Of a DNA stretch of 9,239 nt, positions 1 through 6,270 are shown piece after piece. How positions within the stretch are numbered: the stretch's first letter is position 1; each line of letters begins with the position of its first letter. The DNA comes from Actinomycetota bacterium (GTDB lineage: Bacteria > Actinomycetota > Thermoleophilia > Solirubrobacterales > Solirubrobacteraceae): NCBI GenBank assembly GCA_019348435.1, contig JAHWJM010000082.1, forward strand, positions 1 through 9,239, in the 5' to 3' direction. The notes beneath the pieces are model-generated. The model had not been told where the DNA came from. It saw only the letters and a list, made by a program, of their open reading frames with translations, and did not search any database. Made by a program: the position numbers and the translations under genes.

Positions 1-634
1 CGCCTGCAGGCAGGCTTCCGCAAGACCCGACAGCTCCGTCGCGACGTCGACCACGTCGGCCAGGCCCGCGAGGTCGCGGACAGCCGTTCGCGCGGCCTCG
101 CGCCGCCGCATCCGCCGCAACGCCGCACCGACGTCGGTGCCCGAAGACGTCCGCCGGCGAAGGCCGTCGGCGAGACGGCAGTAATCCTCGGCGGCCAGGC
201 GCCGCTGCAGACCTCCGGTGTCCGCCAGCAGGCCCAGCACCTCCGGCTGGCGTTCCAACCAGCGGCCGACCAGCGGCGACGCGCCGAGCACACGCGCCAG
301 CATGTCCGCCACCGGAGGATGGTCGCGCAGCGTGCGCAACAAATAGGGCGACTCGCCGGTGCGGCCCGCCAGTGACCGCAGCGCCGCCAGACCGCCGTCG
401 GGATCGGGAGCGGCGGCCAGTGTCGGCAGGACTGCGGGCAGGACGGTGCGGAACAGTTGCGCGGTCCGGCTGACACCGCCCGCGAGCGCCTCGAGGTGGC
501 TGAGTGCGGCGTCGGGATGCGCGAACCCGAGGACGACGAGTCGTTCGCGCGCCGCTTCGGGTGCCAGCCGCGGTTCAGCGCCGTCGCCGCCCAGCGGCAG
601 CTGTTCGTCGGCGGTCAGCGCCGCGAAGCGCGTT
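1..634 (-). pseudogene. glnE: glnE fragment: glutamine synthetase adenylyltransferase, central part only (5' end missing, 3' end outside window)
   Basis: GlnE adenylylates and deadenylylates glutamine synthetase according to nitrogen status; it has two nucleotidyltransferase halves. The minus frame that starts its first codon at 678 is open to the window edge. It reads a linker (ERLVVLGFAHPDAALSHLEA), then GGVSRTAQLFRTVLPAVLP, DPDGGLAALRSLAGRTGESP, YLLRTLRDHPPVADMLARVL and RREAARTAVRDLAGLADV. This order (GFxDPxxALxHxxAL, GVSR, DPDxGL, LRxLRD, RRxxxLRxxxxDLxGLxDV) is that of actinobacterial GlnE at the start of its second half. The family is about 950-1000 residues; about 200 are visible. The N-terminal half is absent: upstream of about 615-640 the sequence becomes a plus-strand fusion-protein coding region, and this frame meets a stop at 679-681. 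No convincing start is visible. It may be a broken gene or one side of an assembly join. Confidence 0.8.
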
Positions 635-892
635 CTCGCCGTTCCGGTCACCGCGCTCGTGGCGATCGGCAACGGCCGCTACGGCGTCGAGGTCGAGAGC
701 GCCGGCGGCGCCCGGCGGATCGTCCCCGTGTCGATCGGCGCCTTCGCCGACGGTTACGTCGAGGTCGATGGCGTCAAGGAGGGAACCCGGGTGGTGGTGC
801 CGCGAAGATCGCCACCGCGACCCGCACCGTCCTCGCGCTCGAGGACGTCGTCAAGGAGTACCCCGGCGGCGTGCGCGCGCTCGACGGCGTGA
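626..892 (+). pseudogene. C-terminal fragment of an HlyD/MacA-type membrane-fusion protein (5'-truncated, stop lost)
   Basis: Membrane-fusion (periplasmic adaptor-like) proteins work with MacB-type ABC exporters, and in actinobacteria their gene commonly sits directly upstream of the ATPase and permease genes. From about 632 the plus frame reads VLAVPVTALVAIGNGRYGVE, then a short variable loop, RRIVPVSIGAFADGYVEV and GVKEGTRVVVP at 802. This is the typical final beta-rich segment of the family, which normally ends at or just after VVVP. About 57 residues of an expected 300 or more are present; everything upstream is replaced by the glnE frame. After VVVP the frame has CGA at 803-805 and reads on to TGA at 890-892 through residues that look like an out-of-frame shadow of the ATPase. 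Codon 803-805 would be TGA if base 803 were T. Identity as an adaptor tail is likely; the gene cannot be functional as seen. Confidence 0.75.
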
Positions 893-1488
893 CGCTGAGC
901 GTCGAGCCCGGCGAGCTGCTGGCGATCGTCGGTCCCTCCGGCTCGGGCAAGTCGACGCTGCTGCACATCACGGGCACGCTCGACCGCCCCTCGTCCGGCC
1001 GCGTGGCGGTGGCCGGGCACGACGTCGCGCAGCTCGACGATCGCGCGCTCGCCGGGCTGCGGTCGCGCTTCGTAGGCTTCGTCTTCCAGCAGTTCTTCCT
1101 GATCGACGGGATGACGGCGCTGGAGAACGTCGCGCAGGGGCTGCTCTACAGCGCGACGCCGCTGCGCGATCGCCTGGCCGCCGCGCGGCTCGCGCTCGGT
1201 CGCGTGGGCCTCGCGCACCGCGTGCTGCATCACCCGGCGCAGCTGTCGGGCGGTGAGCGCCAGCGCGTGGCGATCGCGCGCGCGCTCGTCACGCGGCCGG
1301 CGGTCGTCTTCGCCGACGAGCCGACCGGCAACCTCGACTCGCGCACGGGGGCCGAGGTGCTCGGCCTCCTGCGCGAGCTCAACGACCAGGGCACGACGCT
1401 CGTCGTCATCACGCACGACCGCGAGCTGGCGTCGGCGCTGCCGCGCCGTGTCGCGCTGCGCGACGGCCGGGTGGTGAGCGACGGATGA
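802..1488 (+). CDS. MacB-type ABC transporter ATP-binding protein (start codon apparently lost)
   Basis: ATPase subunit of a MacB/LolD-type exporter, paired with the FtsX-like permease that follows. Counting from codon 802, it shows LALEDVVKEYPGGVRALDGV at the N-terminus, Walker A GPSGSGKST (residues 44-52), the Q-loop region FVFQQFFL, signature LSGGERQRVAIARAL (from 148), Walker B VVFADEPTGNLD (catalytic DE about 172-173) and the H-loop VVITHD. Full length would be about 228 residues, normal for the family. The start is a problem: in this frame there is no ATG, GTG or TTG near the conserved N-terminus. Codon 802-804 is GCG (GTG if base 803 were T) and the next candidate, GTG at 871, would remove the first strand. 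AAGGAGG at 777-783 could serve as ribosome binding site, though it is far from 802. The stop overlaps the permease start in ATGA, so the genes are co-transcribed. Substrate unknown. Confidence 0.9.
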   Translation, partial: AKIATATRTVLALEDVVKEYPGGVRALDGVTLSVEPGELLAIVGPSGSGKSTLLHITGTLDRPSSGRVAVAGHDVAQLDDRALAGLRSRFVGFVFQQFFLIDGMTALENVAQGLLYSATPLRDRLAAARLALGRVGLAHRVLHHPAQLSGGERQRVAIARALVTRPAVVFADEPTGNLDSRTGAEVLGLLRELNDQGTTLVVITHDRELASALPRRVALRDGRVVSDG

Positions 1489-2663
1489 GCTCGCGCCTGC
1501 TTGCGGCCGACATCGCGCGCGTCGCCGCCGTCGGCCTGCGCACACGGCGGCTGCGCGCCGCCCTCTCGGCGCTCGGCATCGCGATCGGGATCGCCAGCAT
1601 GGTGGCGGTGCTCGGCCTGTCGGAGTCCTCGCGCGCGGGGCTGATCCGCCAGCTCGACGAGCTGGGCACGAACCTCCTGACGATTGCGCCCGGGCAGACG
1701 CTCGGCGGCACGGACGCGACGCTGCCGCAAGACGCGCCGAAGACGATCGGGCGGATCGCCGGCGTCCAGCGGGTCTCCAGCGTTCGCTCGCTGCAGGCCA
1801 GCGTGCGGCGCACGGATCGCATCGACCCCGACGAGACGGGCGGGCTGGGAGTGGCGGCAGCCGACCCGTCGCTGCTCGCCACGCTCGGCGGCCGGATGAC
1901 GCGCGGGCGCTTCCTGACGGCGGCGACCGCTCGCACGCCCTCGGTGGTGCTCGGCGCGGTGGCCGCCGAGCGCCTGGGCATCGACCGCGTCGGGGTGCAG
2001 GTCTACATCGCCGGTCGCTGGTACACGGTGATCGGGATCATGGACTCGCTCCCCCTGGCGGCGGACCTCGATCGATCGGTCCTGATCGGCTACGACGCGG
2101 CGGCCGCCTACCTCGCGGAGGAGCGCTCGGCGACGACGGTCTACGTGCGAGCGGCGCCGTCGGCCGTGCCGTACGTGCGCGAGCGGTTGGCCGCGACCGC
2201 CAACCCGCAGAACCCCGAGGAGGTCACGATCTCGCGGCCGTCGGACGCGCTCGCCGCGCGTGCCGCCGCCGAGTCGGCCTTCACCGGCCTGTTCCTCGGC
2301 CTGGGCGCCGTCGCGCTCCTGGTCGGCGGCATCGGCATCGCCAACACGATGGTCATCTCCGTCCTCGAACGGCGCAGCGAGATCGGCCTGCGACGAGCGC
2401 TGGGGGCCACGCGCGGCCACGTCCGCGCGCAGTTCCTCGGCGAGTCGCTGCTGCTCGCCGGCGCGGGCGGCGCCGCCGGCGTGGTGATCGGCGCGCTGGT
2501 CACGGGCGGCTACGCCCGCAGCCGCGGGTGGGAGACGGTCGTCCCGCCCGCGGCGCTGGCCGGCGACCGGGCGGCGGCGCTCGCGATCGGCGCCCTCGCC
2601 GGCCTCTATCCCGCCGCCCGCGCTGCGCGGCTGCCGCCGACCGAGGCCCTGCGCAGCGCGTAG
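1485..2663 (+). CDS. FtsX/MacB-type ABC transporter permease
   Basis: Membrane subunit of the exporter, 392 residues. The layout is the MacB four-helix type: TM1 near 26-46 (ALSALGIAIGIASMVAVLGL), a large extracytoplasmic MacB_PCD-like domain (about 50-260) with NLLTIAPGQT and the DPSLLATLGGRMTRGRFL segment, then TM2 about 266-290 followed by the conserved cytoplasmic loop ERRSEIGLRRALGATRGHVR, TM3 about 320-343 and TM4 about 356-376. It ends in YPAARAARLPPTEALRSA, the usual FtsX-family C-terminus. Start ATG at 1485 overlaps the ATPase stop by four bases, so translation is probably coupled. This gene looks intact although the upstream end of the operon is damaged. MacB-type systems export peptides, lipoproteins or antibiotics, or transduce mechanical signals; nothing here fixes the substrate. 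Confidence 0.92.
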   Translation: MSSRLLAADIARVAAVGLRTRRLRAALSALGIAIGIASMVAVLGLSESSRAGLIRQLDELGTNLLTIAPGQTLGGTDATLPQDAPKTIGRIAGVQRVSSVRSLQASVRRTDRIDPDETGGLGVAAADPSLLATLGGRMTRGRFLTAATARTPSVVLGAVAAERLGIDRVGVQVYIAGRWYTVIGIMDSLPLAADLDRSVLIGYDAAAAYLAEERSATTVYVRAAPSAVPYVRERLAATANPQNPEEVTISRPSDALAARAAAESAFTGLFLGLGAVALLVGGIGIANTMVISVLERRSEIGLRRALGATRGHVRAQFLGESLLLAGAGGAAGVVIGALVTGGYARSRGWETVVPPAALAGDRAAALAIGALAGLYPAARAARLPPTEALRSA

Positions 2664-2694
2664 CAGGCGCGATCCAGCCGGCGGCGGGCCTTCA

Positions 2695-2723
2695 GGGCGG
2701 CGGCGGCAGCGCAGCCGCCGCCC
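2695..2723. terminator. GC-rich hairpin between convergent genes, candidate bidirectional terminator
   Basis: A perfect 10-bp inverted repeat (GGGCGGCGGC at 2695-2704, GCCGCCGCCC at 2714-2723) with a 9-base loop lies in the 85-base gap between the permease (ends 2663) and the convergent methyltransferase (ends 2749). There is no T-run on either side, so if it terminates transcription it is of the U-less type suggested for high-GC actinobacteria. Position supports the call; sequence alone does not prove it. Confidence 0.45.
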
Positions 2724-2748
2724 TCTCGCTCTCGAGCGCGACGAGCGG

Positions 2749-3348
2749 TCAGCGCGGGCGCACGGCGCGGACCAGGGCGTCGATCGCGTAGACGTCCTCG
2801 CCCGCCGACGGGACGGGCCGGCGCACACGCTCCGCACGCTCGATCTCCAGGCCGGCCAACGCCTCGGCGATCTCGTCGGGCGCCAGGAGGATGGCCGGAT
2901 CCTGCGGCCCGCCGTATCCCTCTTGGATGTTGGTCGGGTCATGCCCCACGACCAGCAGCGTGCCGTCAGGTGCCAGCGCCGCAGTTGCCCGGCGCAGGAC
3001 ATCGCGCATCGCCCCGCCGGCGATGTGCAGATAGAGGATCGCCACGAAGTCAAACGCGGCCGGCGGGGGGAGGTAGTCGACGAGATCCGCCAGCAGCCAC
3101 TGCACCGAGACGGCGCGCTGCTCCGCGAGGCGCCGCGCCTTGTCCAAGCCCACCTGCGAGAAGTCGACGCCCGTCACCTCCCAGCCCTGCTGCGCCAGCC
3201 AGACGGCGTTGCGCCCCTCGCCGCACGCGAGGTCCAGCGCGCGCCCGACGGCGAGGCCACCGGCCTCGGCGGCGAGGAACCGGTTGGGCTCGGCGCTCCA
3301 GACCAGCTCGCTGCCGCCGTAGCGGCGATCCCATCCACTGCTGTCCAT
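2749..3348 (-). CDS. Class I SAM-dependent methyltransferase
   Basis: Predicted small soluble methyltransferase of 199 residues, of the TehB/UbiE-like type. Residues 5-18 (GWDRRYGGSELVWS) are the usual opening of this group. Motif I is ALDLACGEGRNAVWLA (37-52), followed by GWEVTGVDFS (55-64), where D62 should bind the SAM ribose. Motif II-like LLADLVDYLP (85-94), FDFVAILYLH (99-108), and the motif III region ALAPDGTLLVVGHD (124-137) follow. ATG at 3348 is chosen because it lies four residues before the conserved WDxRY; in-frame GTG at 3414 would add 22 residues that look non-conserved. The ribosome binding site is weak for both. Proteins with this pattern are variously called tellurite-resistance-like methyltransferases, but the substrate cannot be read from the sequence. 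The gene is monocistronic here, convergent with the exporter and divergent from the CGNR operon. Confidence 0.88.
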   Translation of the reverse strand: MDSSGWDRRYGGSELVWSAEPNRFLAAEAGGLAVGRALDLACGEGRNAVWLAQQGWEVTGVDFSQVGLDKARRLAEQRAVSVQWLLADLVDYLPPPAAFDFVAILYLHIAGGAMRDVLRRATAALAPDGTLLVVGHDPTNIQEGYGGPQDPAILLAPDEIAEALAGLEIERAERVRRPVPSAGEDVYAIDALVRAVRPR

Positions 3349-3528
3349 CGCGACATCTTGCCGCCCGGCCGCGCTGCCGTGCAGGGGTGGCGCCATCATC
3401 CGCGCGAAATCCACGCTTCGTGTTTGTCGCCAACGCGACCGACGACCGTGATGCTCTCGACGCGGGATCGTGCCCTACACGCGAGCCTACGAGCGCACAG
3501 CCGAACAAGCCCGCGATCCGGACACTGC

Positions 3529-3553
3529 GCGACATAGGTTATTGTCCTGTCGC
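3529..3553 (+). promoter_or_regulatory. Candidate leaderless promoter with 6-bp inverted repeat before the CGNR gene
   Basis: Directly before the ATG at 3554 is an inverted repeat GCGACA (3529-3534) / TGTCGC (3548-3553) with a 13-base spacer. The spacer begins with TAGGTT (3535-3540), which fits the actinobacterial -10 pattern TANNNT. Its distance to the ATG would place the transcript start at or very near the start codon. No Shine-Dalgarno sequence is visible, in agreement with a leaderless mRNA. I see no clear -35 box. The palindrome could be an operator, possibly for the CGNR protein itself; that is inference. Confidence 0.35.
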
Positions 3554-4135
3554 ATGGCGATCGTGCTCGATGACCTGCCACCCGAGGAGCTGGTCTTTCA
3601 CTGGAAGAGCGGCCGGCTGTGCCTGGATTTCGTGTCGACGGTCGGCGAGCGCTGGCGTCGATCCTTTGAGCGGTTGCGGACGCCGGAGGACTTCGCGCGC
3701 TGGATCGCCGCCACCGGGCTCCTCCGAACGCGACCGGCCGTTTCGACCGTGCAGCTCGACGCGGCGCGCGAGCTGCGCGAGGCGATCAACAGGTTGGCTC
3801 GTCCGGGCCTCGCCGCGCGGCGCGACGATCGCCGCCTGCTCAACGCTTGGGCTGCCCGTCCCGCGCTGGCGCCGCAGCTGACGGCCGACGCCAACATCGT
3901 CTGGAGCGCCCCGCTGCCGGTCGAGGCGGTTTTGTCGACCGTGGCCCGCGACGCCGTCGACTTGCTCGCCGGCCCGTTGGCTGCCCGCATCCGCGAGTGC
4001 GCGGCCGAGGACTGCGCGCTGTTGTTCGTCGACGCCTCTCGTCCGGGCCGGCGCCGCTGGTGCGCGACAGAGGCCTGCGGCAACCGCGCGCACACCAAGG
4101 CCTACCGTCGCCGGCGACGCGAAGGCGCAACGTGA
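3554..4135 (+). CDS. CGNR zinc-finger protein (ABATE-domain, DUF1470 family), probable transcription regulator
   Basis: 193 residues. The N-terminal part has the ABATE-domain opening SGRLCLDFVSTVGER (19-33), followed by helical segments with RTPEDFARWI and ARELREAINRLA. The C-terminal CGNR zinc finger has C149 and C154 (ECAAEDC), then ALLFVDASRPGRRRWC with C170, then C175-G-N-R (175-178) and a basic HTKAYRRRRRE tail. The four cysteines can bind zinc and the CGNR plus basic tail is thought to contact DNA. The family is widespread in actinobacteria and presumed regulatory, though few members have been studied. Length is typical. ATG at 3554 is the first good start, with no ribosome binding site but a candidate leaderless promoter. 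The stop overlaps the cupin GTG start (GTGA at 4132-4135), so it probably regulates, or is made with, the two enzymes-like genes downstream. Confidence 0.88.
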   Translation: MAIVLDDLPPEELVFHWKSGRLCLDFVSTVGERWRRSFERLRTPEDFARWIAATGLLRTRPAVSTVQLDAARELREAINRLARPGLAARRDDRRLLNAWAARPALAPQLTADANIVWSAPLPVEAVLSTVARDAVDLLAGPLAARIRECAAEDCALLFVDASRPGRRRWCATEACGNRAHTKAYRRRRREGAT

Positions 4136-4566
4136 GCTACCGCGTACTGCCGGCCTCCGACGCATTCTGGCGCCCGTCGAACCAACTCGGCGTCGACAAC
4201 TGCGATCTCGCCAAGCAGCTGGAGGCGACGACGCTCGGCGCGCGCCTGTGGCGCTTGCGGCCCGGCCAGGCGTCAACGCGCCACCGGCACCGATCGACAA
4301 CCGAGCTGTACGTCGTACTCGAGGGCACCGGTCGCCTGCACGTCGCCGACGACCTGCTGACGCTCGCGCCGCTCGACTCGCTGCTGGTCGAACCGACCAC
4401 GATTCGCCAGCTGTTCAACGACACCGCGACCGACCAGCTGTGGCTCGTCGTCGGCGCGCCACCCGAGCCGGCCAACACGCTCCAGATGAGCGCCGCGGAG
4501 CTGGCCTGGATCTATCCCGACGGCCCCAAGGCGCTGCCCGCCGAGCTTCAGGGGATGGACGGCTGA
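4132..4566 (+). CDS. Single-domain cupin protein with incomplete second metal motif
   Basis: 144 residues; a small beta-barrel cupin. Motif 1 is complete: G45-x5-H51-R-H53-x4-E58-x6-G65 (RHRHRSTTELYVVLEGTG), giving three possible metal ligands. Motif 2 is degenerate: the segment LLVEPTTIRQLFN (84-96) has R92 where the fourth ligand histidine normally sits and lacks the PxG turn. It may therefore bind metal with three ligands, use another residue, or act as a binding rather than a catalytic protein. The start is GTG at 4132, overlapping the CGNR stop by four bases; this start gives SYRVLPASDAFWRPSN, a plausible N-terminus. The next gene begins two bases after this stop, so all three are one operon. 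Related cupins are isomerases, dioxygenases or ligand sensors; no specific function can be assigned. Confidence 0.85.
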   Translation: MSYRVLPASDAFWRPSNQLGVDNCDLAKQLEATTLGARLWRLRPGQASTRHRHRSTTELYVVLEGTGRLHVADDLLTLAPLDSLLVEPTTIRQLFNDTATDQLWLVVGAPPEPANTLQMSAAELAWIYPDGPKALPAELQGMDG

Positions 4567-4568
4567 GC

Positions 4569-5321
4569 GTGCACGACAAGGCCGCCGAGCTGATGCGGCT
4601 GCACGCCCTGCCCGAGCTGCTGATCCTCGTCAACGTCTGGGACGTCGCCAGCGCCCGCGCGGTCGCCGCCCAGCCAGGCTGCCGGGCGATCGCGACGGCA
4701 AGCGCCGCGATCGCCGCCGCGCACGGCTATCCCGACGGCGAGCGCATCCCGCCCAGGCTGATGTTCGAGATGATCGACCGCATCGCAGCCGCGGTCGACC
4801 TACCGGTCACCGCCGACCTCGAGGCCGGATACGGCGACCCAGCAGCCGCAGTTCGTGCGGCGATCGCCGCTGGCGTCGTCGGCGCGAACCTCGAAGACCG
4901 GATGCGCCCGTTGGCCGACGCCGTCGAGGCGGTGCAAAGCGCCGTAACGGCAGCTGATGCCGAAGGCGTGCCGTTCGTGCTCAACGCCCGCACCGACGCG
5001 TTCCTAATGGCCGCCGGCCGCGAGCGCAACGCCGTCCTCGCCGACGCGATGCAGCGCGGCAAGGCGTTTCTCGACGCCGGAGCAAGCTGCGTGTTCGTAC
5101 CGGGAGTGCTCGATGCGCAGGCGATCGGCGCGCTCGTCGACGCTCTCGGCCGGGGCAGGCTGAGCGTCCTCGCGATGCCCCGAACACCGCCGCCCGACGA
5201 GCTCGCCGCGCTCGGCGTCGCCCGCCTCTCCTATGGGCCACTCCCGCAACGGCTGATGTCCGCCGCGCTCGGAGACCTTGCCGCGACGCTGCTGGCCGGC
5301 TCGACGCTGCCCGCCAGCTGA
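4569..5321 (+). CDS. Isocitrate lyase / phosphoenolpyruvate mutase family protein
   Basis: 250 residues, the length of the short PEP mutase-like (carboxyvinyl-carboxyphosphonate phosphorylmutase-like) TIM-barrel branch. Visible family segments are LILVNVWDVASARAVAA (18-34), IATASAAIAAAHGYPDGE (41-58), LPVTADLEAGYGDPAAAV (78-95) with D83 and E85 as the Mg2+-binding DxExGYG, GVVGANLEDR (102-111), FVLNARTDAFL (136-146) and an AGASCVFVPG strand (170-179). The catalytic loop cysteine motif of true isocitrate lyase (KKCGH-type) is not seen, and there is no DKxCG gate of classic PEP mutase. The protein thus belongs to the large uncharacterised subgroup acting on unknown C-C or P-C bonds of small oxo-acids. 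GTG at 4569, two bases after the cupin stop, is the natural start. It ends the CGNR-cupin-PEPM operon. Confidence 0.9.
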   Translation: MHDKAAELMRLHALPELLILVNVWDVASARAVAAQPGCRAIATASAAIAAAHGYPDGERIPPRLMFEMIDRIAAAVDLPVTADLEAGYGDPAAAVRAAIAAGVVGANLEDRMRPLADAVEAVQSAVTAADAEGVPFVLNARTDAFLMAAGRERNAVLADAMQRGKAFLDAGASCVFVPGVLDAQAIGALVDALGRGRLSVLAMPRTPPPDELAALGVARLSYGPLPQRLMSAALGDLAATLLAGSTLPAS

Positions 5322-5544
5322 CCGCGCACAAAGCGCACGCCGTCCATCGTTCAGCGCCAGCGGCCAACCACGTCAGCAGACACATCATCTGCGTTAGCCA
5401 ACGACGACGACGCAGCGTCGGCCTCGCCACGGCCAGACACGACGTTCCGCTCACGGACCGGCTGGCCGACAACGTGCGCGGAGGTCTCTAGCGCTTGGCT
5501 ATGAGGCGCCGCCTGAGAAACCGCAGGGCTGCCGCCGTCGAGCC
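5322..5544. other. Intergenic region between convergent operon ends
   Basis: Between the PEP mutase-like gene (plus) and the zincin gene (minus). I find no credible coding frame or RNA gene. It holds a small palindrome CGACG-cag-CGTCG around 5408-5420 and the left arm of the inverted repeat described separately. Base composition is a little less GC-rich than the flanking genes. Confidence 0.5.
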
Positions 5545-5550
5545 TCATAG
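5500..5550. repeat. 9-bp perfect inverted repeat at the 3' end of the zincin gene
   Basis: CTATGAGGC (5500-5508) and its exact complement GCCTCATAG (5542-5550) are separated by 33 bases. The right arm contains the stop codon of the minus-strand zincin gene (5545-5547). The arms can be extended outward by one G-U and one G-C pair (5499/5551, 5498/5552). There is no T-run, so it is not a classical terminator. It could be a 3' mRNA hairpin, a protein-binding site, or the ends of a tiny relic element. Confidence 0.45.
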
Positions 5551-6270
5551 TCCGAGCTGGCGGATTCGCTGCTCGCTGCGTTCGCCGAGATGGTGCGCGA
5601 GCTCGTGGCGAACCGTGGTCGCTACCTGCTTTCGCAGCTCGTGTGGGTTGTGACCGAAGTCGGCTGTGAGGGTGTCTTTGAAGATGTAGATATGGCTGGC
5701 ACGGCTGCGGTTGCGCACAGTGCCGCCGTGATACCAGCCGTACAGCGCTTGTCCTGATGGGTGAAACGTACGCCCGCGGTCTGAGACCATGACCGCGACG
5801 TTGGGCAGCTCTCGCTGCATGAAGTCAGGGAGTTCGTCGAGTGCGTCGCGCACGAGCCGCGCGAAGTCGTCGTCTTGAGTGTTCGCGGATGCCGGCGGCA
5901 CGAAACGTGGCCGGTCGGGCAGCAGCCCCTGGAGGCGGTCGACCTCGTCGATCAGGCGATCGAGTTGCTCACCGGTCATTCCGGACGACGGGCCAAGATC
6001 AGGAGCCGGCGGAACGTCGGCGAAGTGCACGTAGGCGAAGAAGAACGCGGTGAAAAGGGCAGCGCTGACGAGCGCGAGGCGGCCCTCAGCGGCGAATGCG
6101 GCGAAGAAGAAGATGTGGCCGCTAACCACCAAGCCCGCGATCGCGAACAACGCGCAACGCTCACGAGTCGTAAACGTTTGCAACGGCAGTCGTGCGCTGA
6201 CGGCCGGGCGTGGTCCTTTGGGCACCGGCTGGGCGAGCGGCGGAGCACCGTTTGAGTCGGCTTGCGTCAT
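5545..6270 (-). CDS. Membrane-anchored zincin-type metallopeptidase-like protein (HELAHHLG)
   Basis: 241 residues. The first ~35 residues are proline-rich and soluble, then two hydrophobic segments (about 39-60, LFAIAGLVVSGHIFFFAAFA, and about 65-82, LVSAALFTAFFFAYVHFA) form a hairpin anchor. A linker with LDRLIDEVDRLQGLLPDR (103-120) leads to a C-terminal domain: DDDFARLVRDALDELPDFM (133-151), ELPNVAVMVSDRG (154-166), ALYGWYHGG (175-183), HIYIFKDTL (193-201) and VRHELAHHLG (220-229), with ERSEQRIRQLGL ending the protein. This matches the small PF06262-type zincin-like metallopeptidases (about 110-130 residues), where HExxH binds Zn and Glu is catalytic, but with an unusual transmembrane N-terminal extension. 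ATG at 6270 gives no strong ribosome binding site. Both termini of the membrane hairpin, and so the peptidase domain, are predicted on the same side, probably cytoplasmic. Composition is slightly less GC-rich than neighbours. Activity and substrate are unknown. Confidence 0.8.
   Translation of the reverse strand: MTQADSNGAPPLAQPVPKGPRPAVSARLPLQTFTTRERCALFAIAGLVVSGHIFFFAAFAAEGRLALVSAALFTAFFFAYVHFADVPPAPDLGPSSGMTGEQLDRLIDEVDRLQGLLPDRPRFVPPASANTQDDDFARLVRDALDELPDFMQRELPNVAVMVSDRGRTFHPSGQALYGWYHGGTVRNRSRASHIYIFKDTLTADFGHNPHELRKQVATTVRHELAHHLGERSEQRIRQLGL

Noticed and set aside
457..801. N-terminal extension of the ABC ATPase frame back to an ATG at 457
   Set aside because: The added 115 residues are an Arg/Gly-rich shadow of glnE and the fusion-protein tail; ABC ATPases of this type start just before the LALEDV segment.
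1230..3053. A 607-codon open frame on the minus strand across the ABC permease and methyltransferase
   Set aside because: It is antisense to two clearly recognised genes, is made almost only of Arg, Ala, Pro and Gly with His/Asp runs, and crosses their boundaries; a GC-rich shadow frame.
2749..3348. Specific tellurite resistance (TehB) function for the methyltransferase
   Set aside because: Only general SAM-binding motifs and the group's WDxRY start are visible; there are no tellurite genes nearby.
5460..5555. Possible tRNA or small RNA around the inverted repeat
   Set aside because: No cloverleaf arms, no T-loop consensus and no CCA end could be built; only the single long-spacer hairpin is supported.
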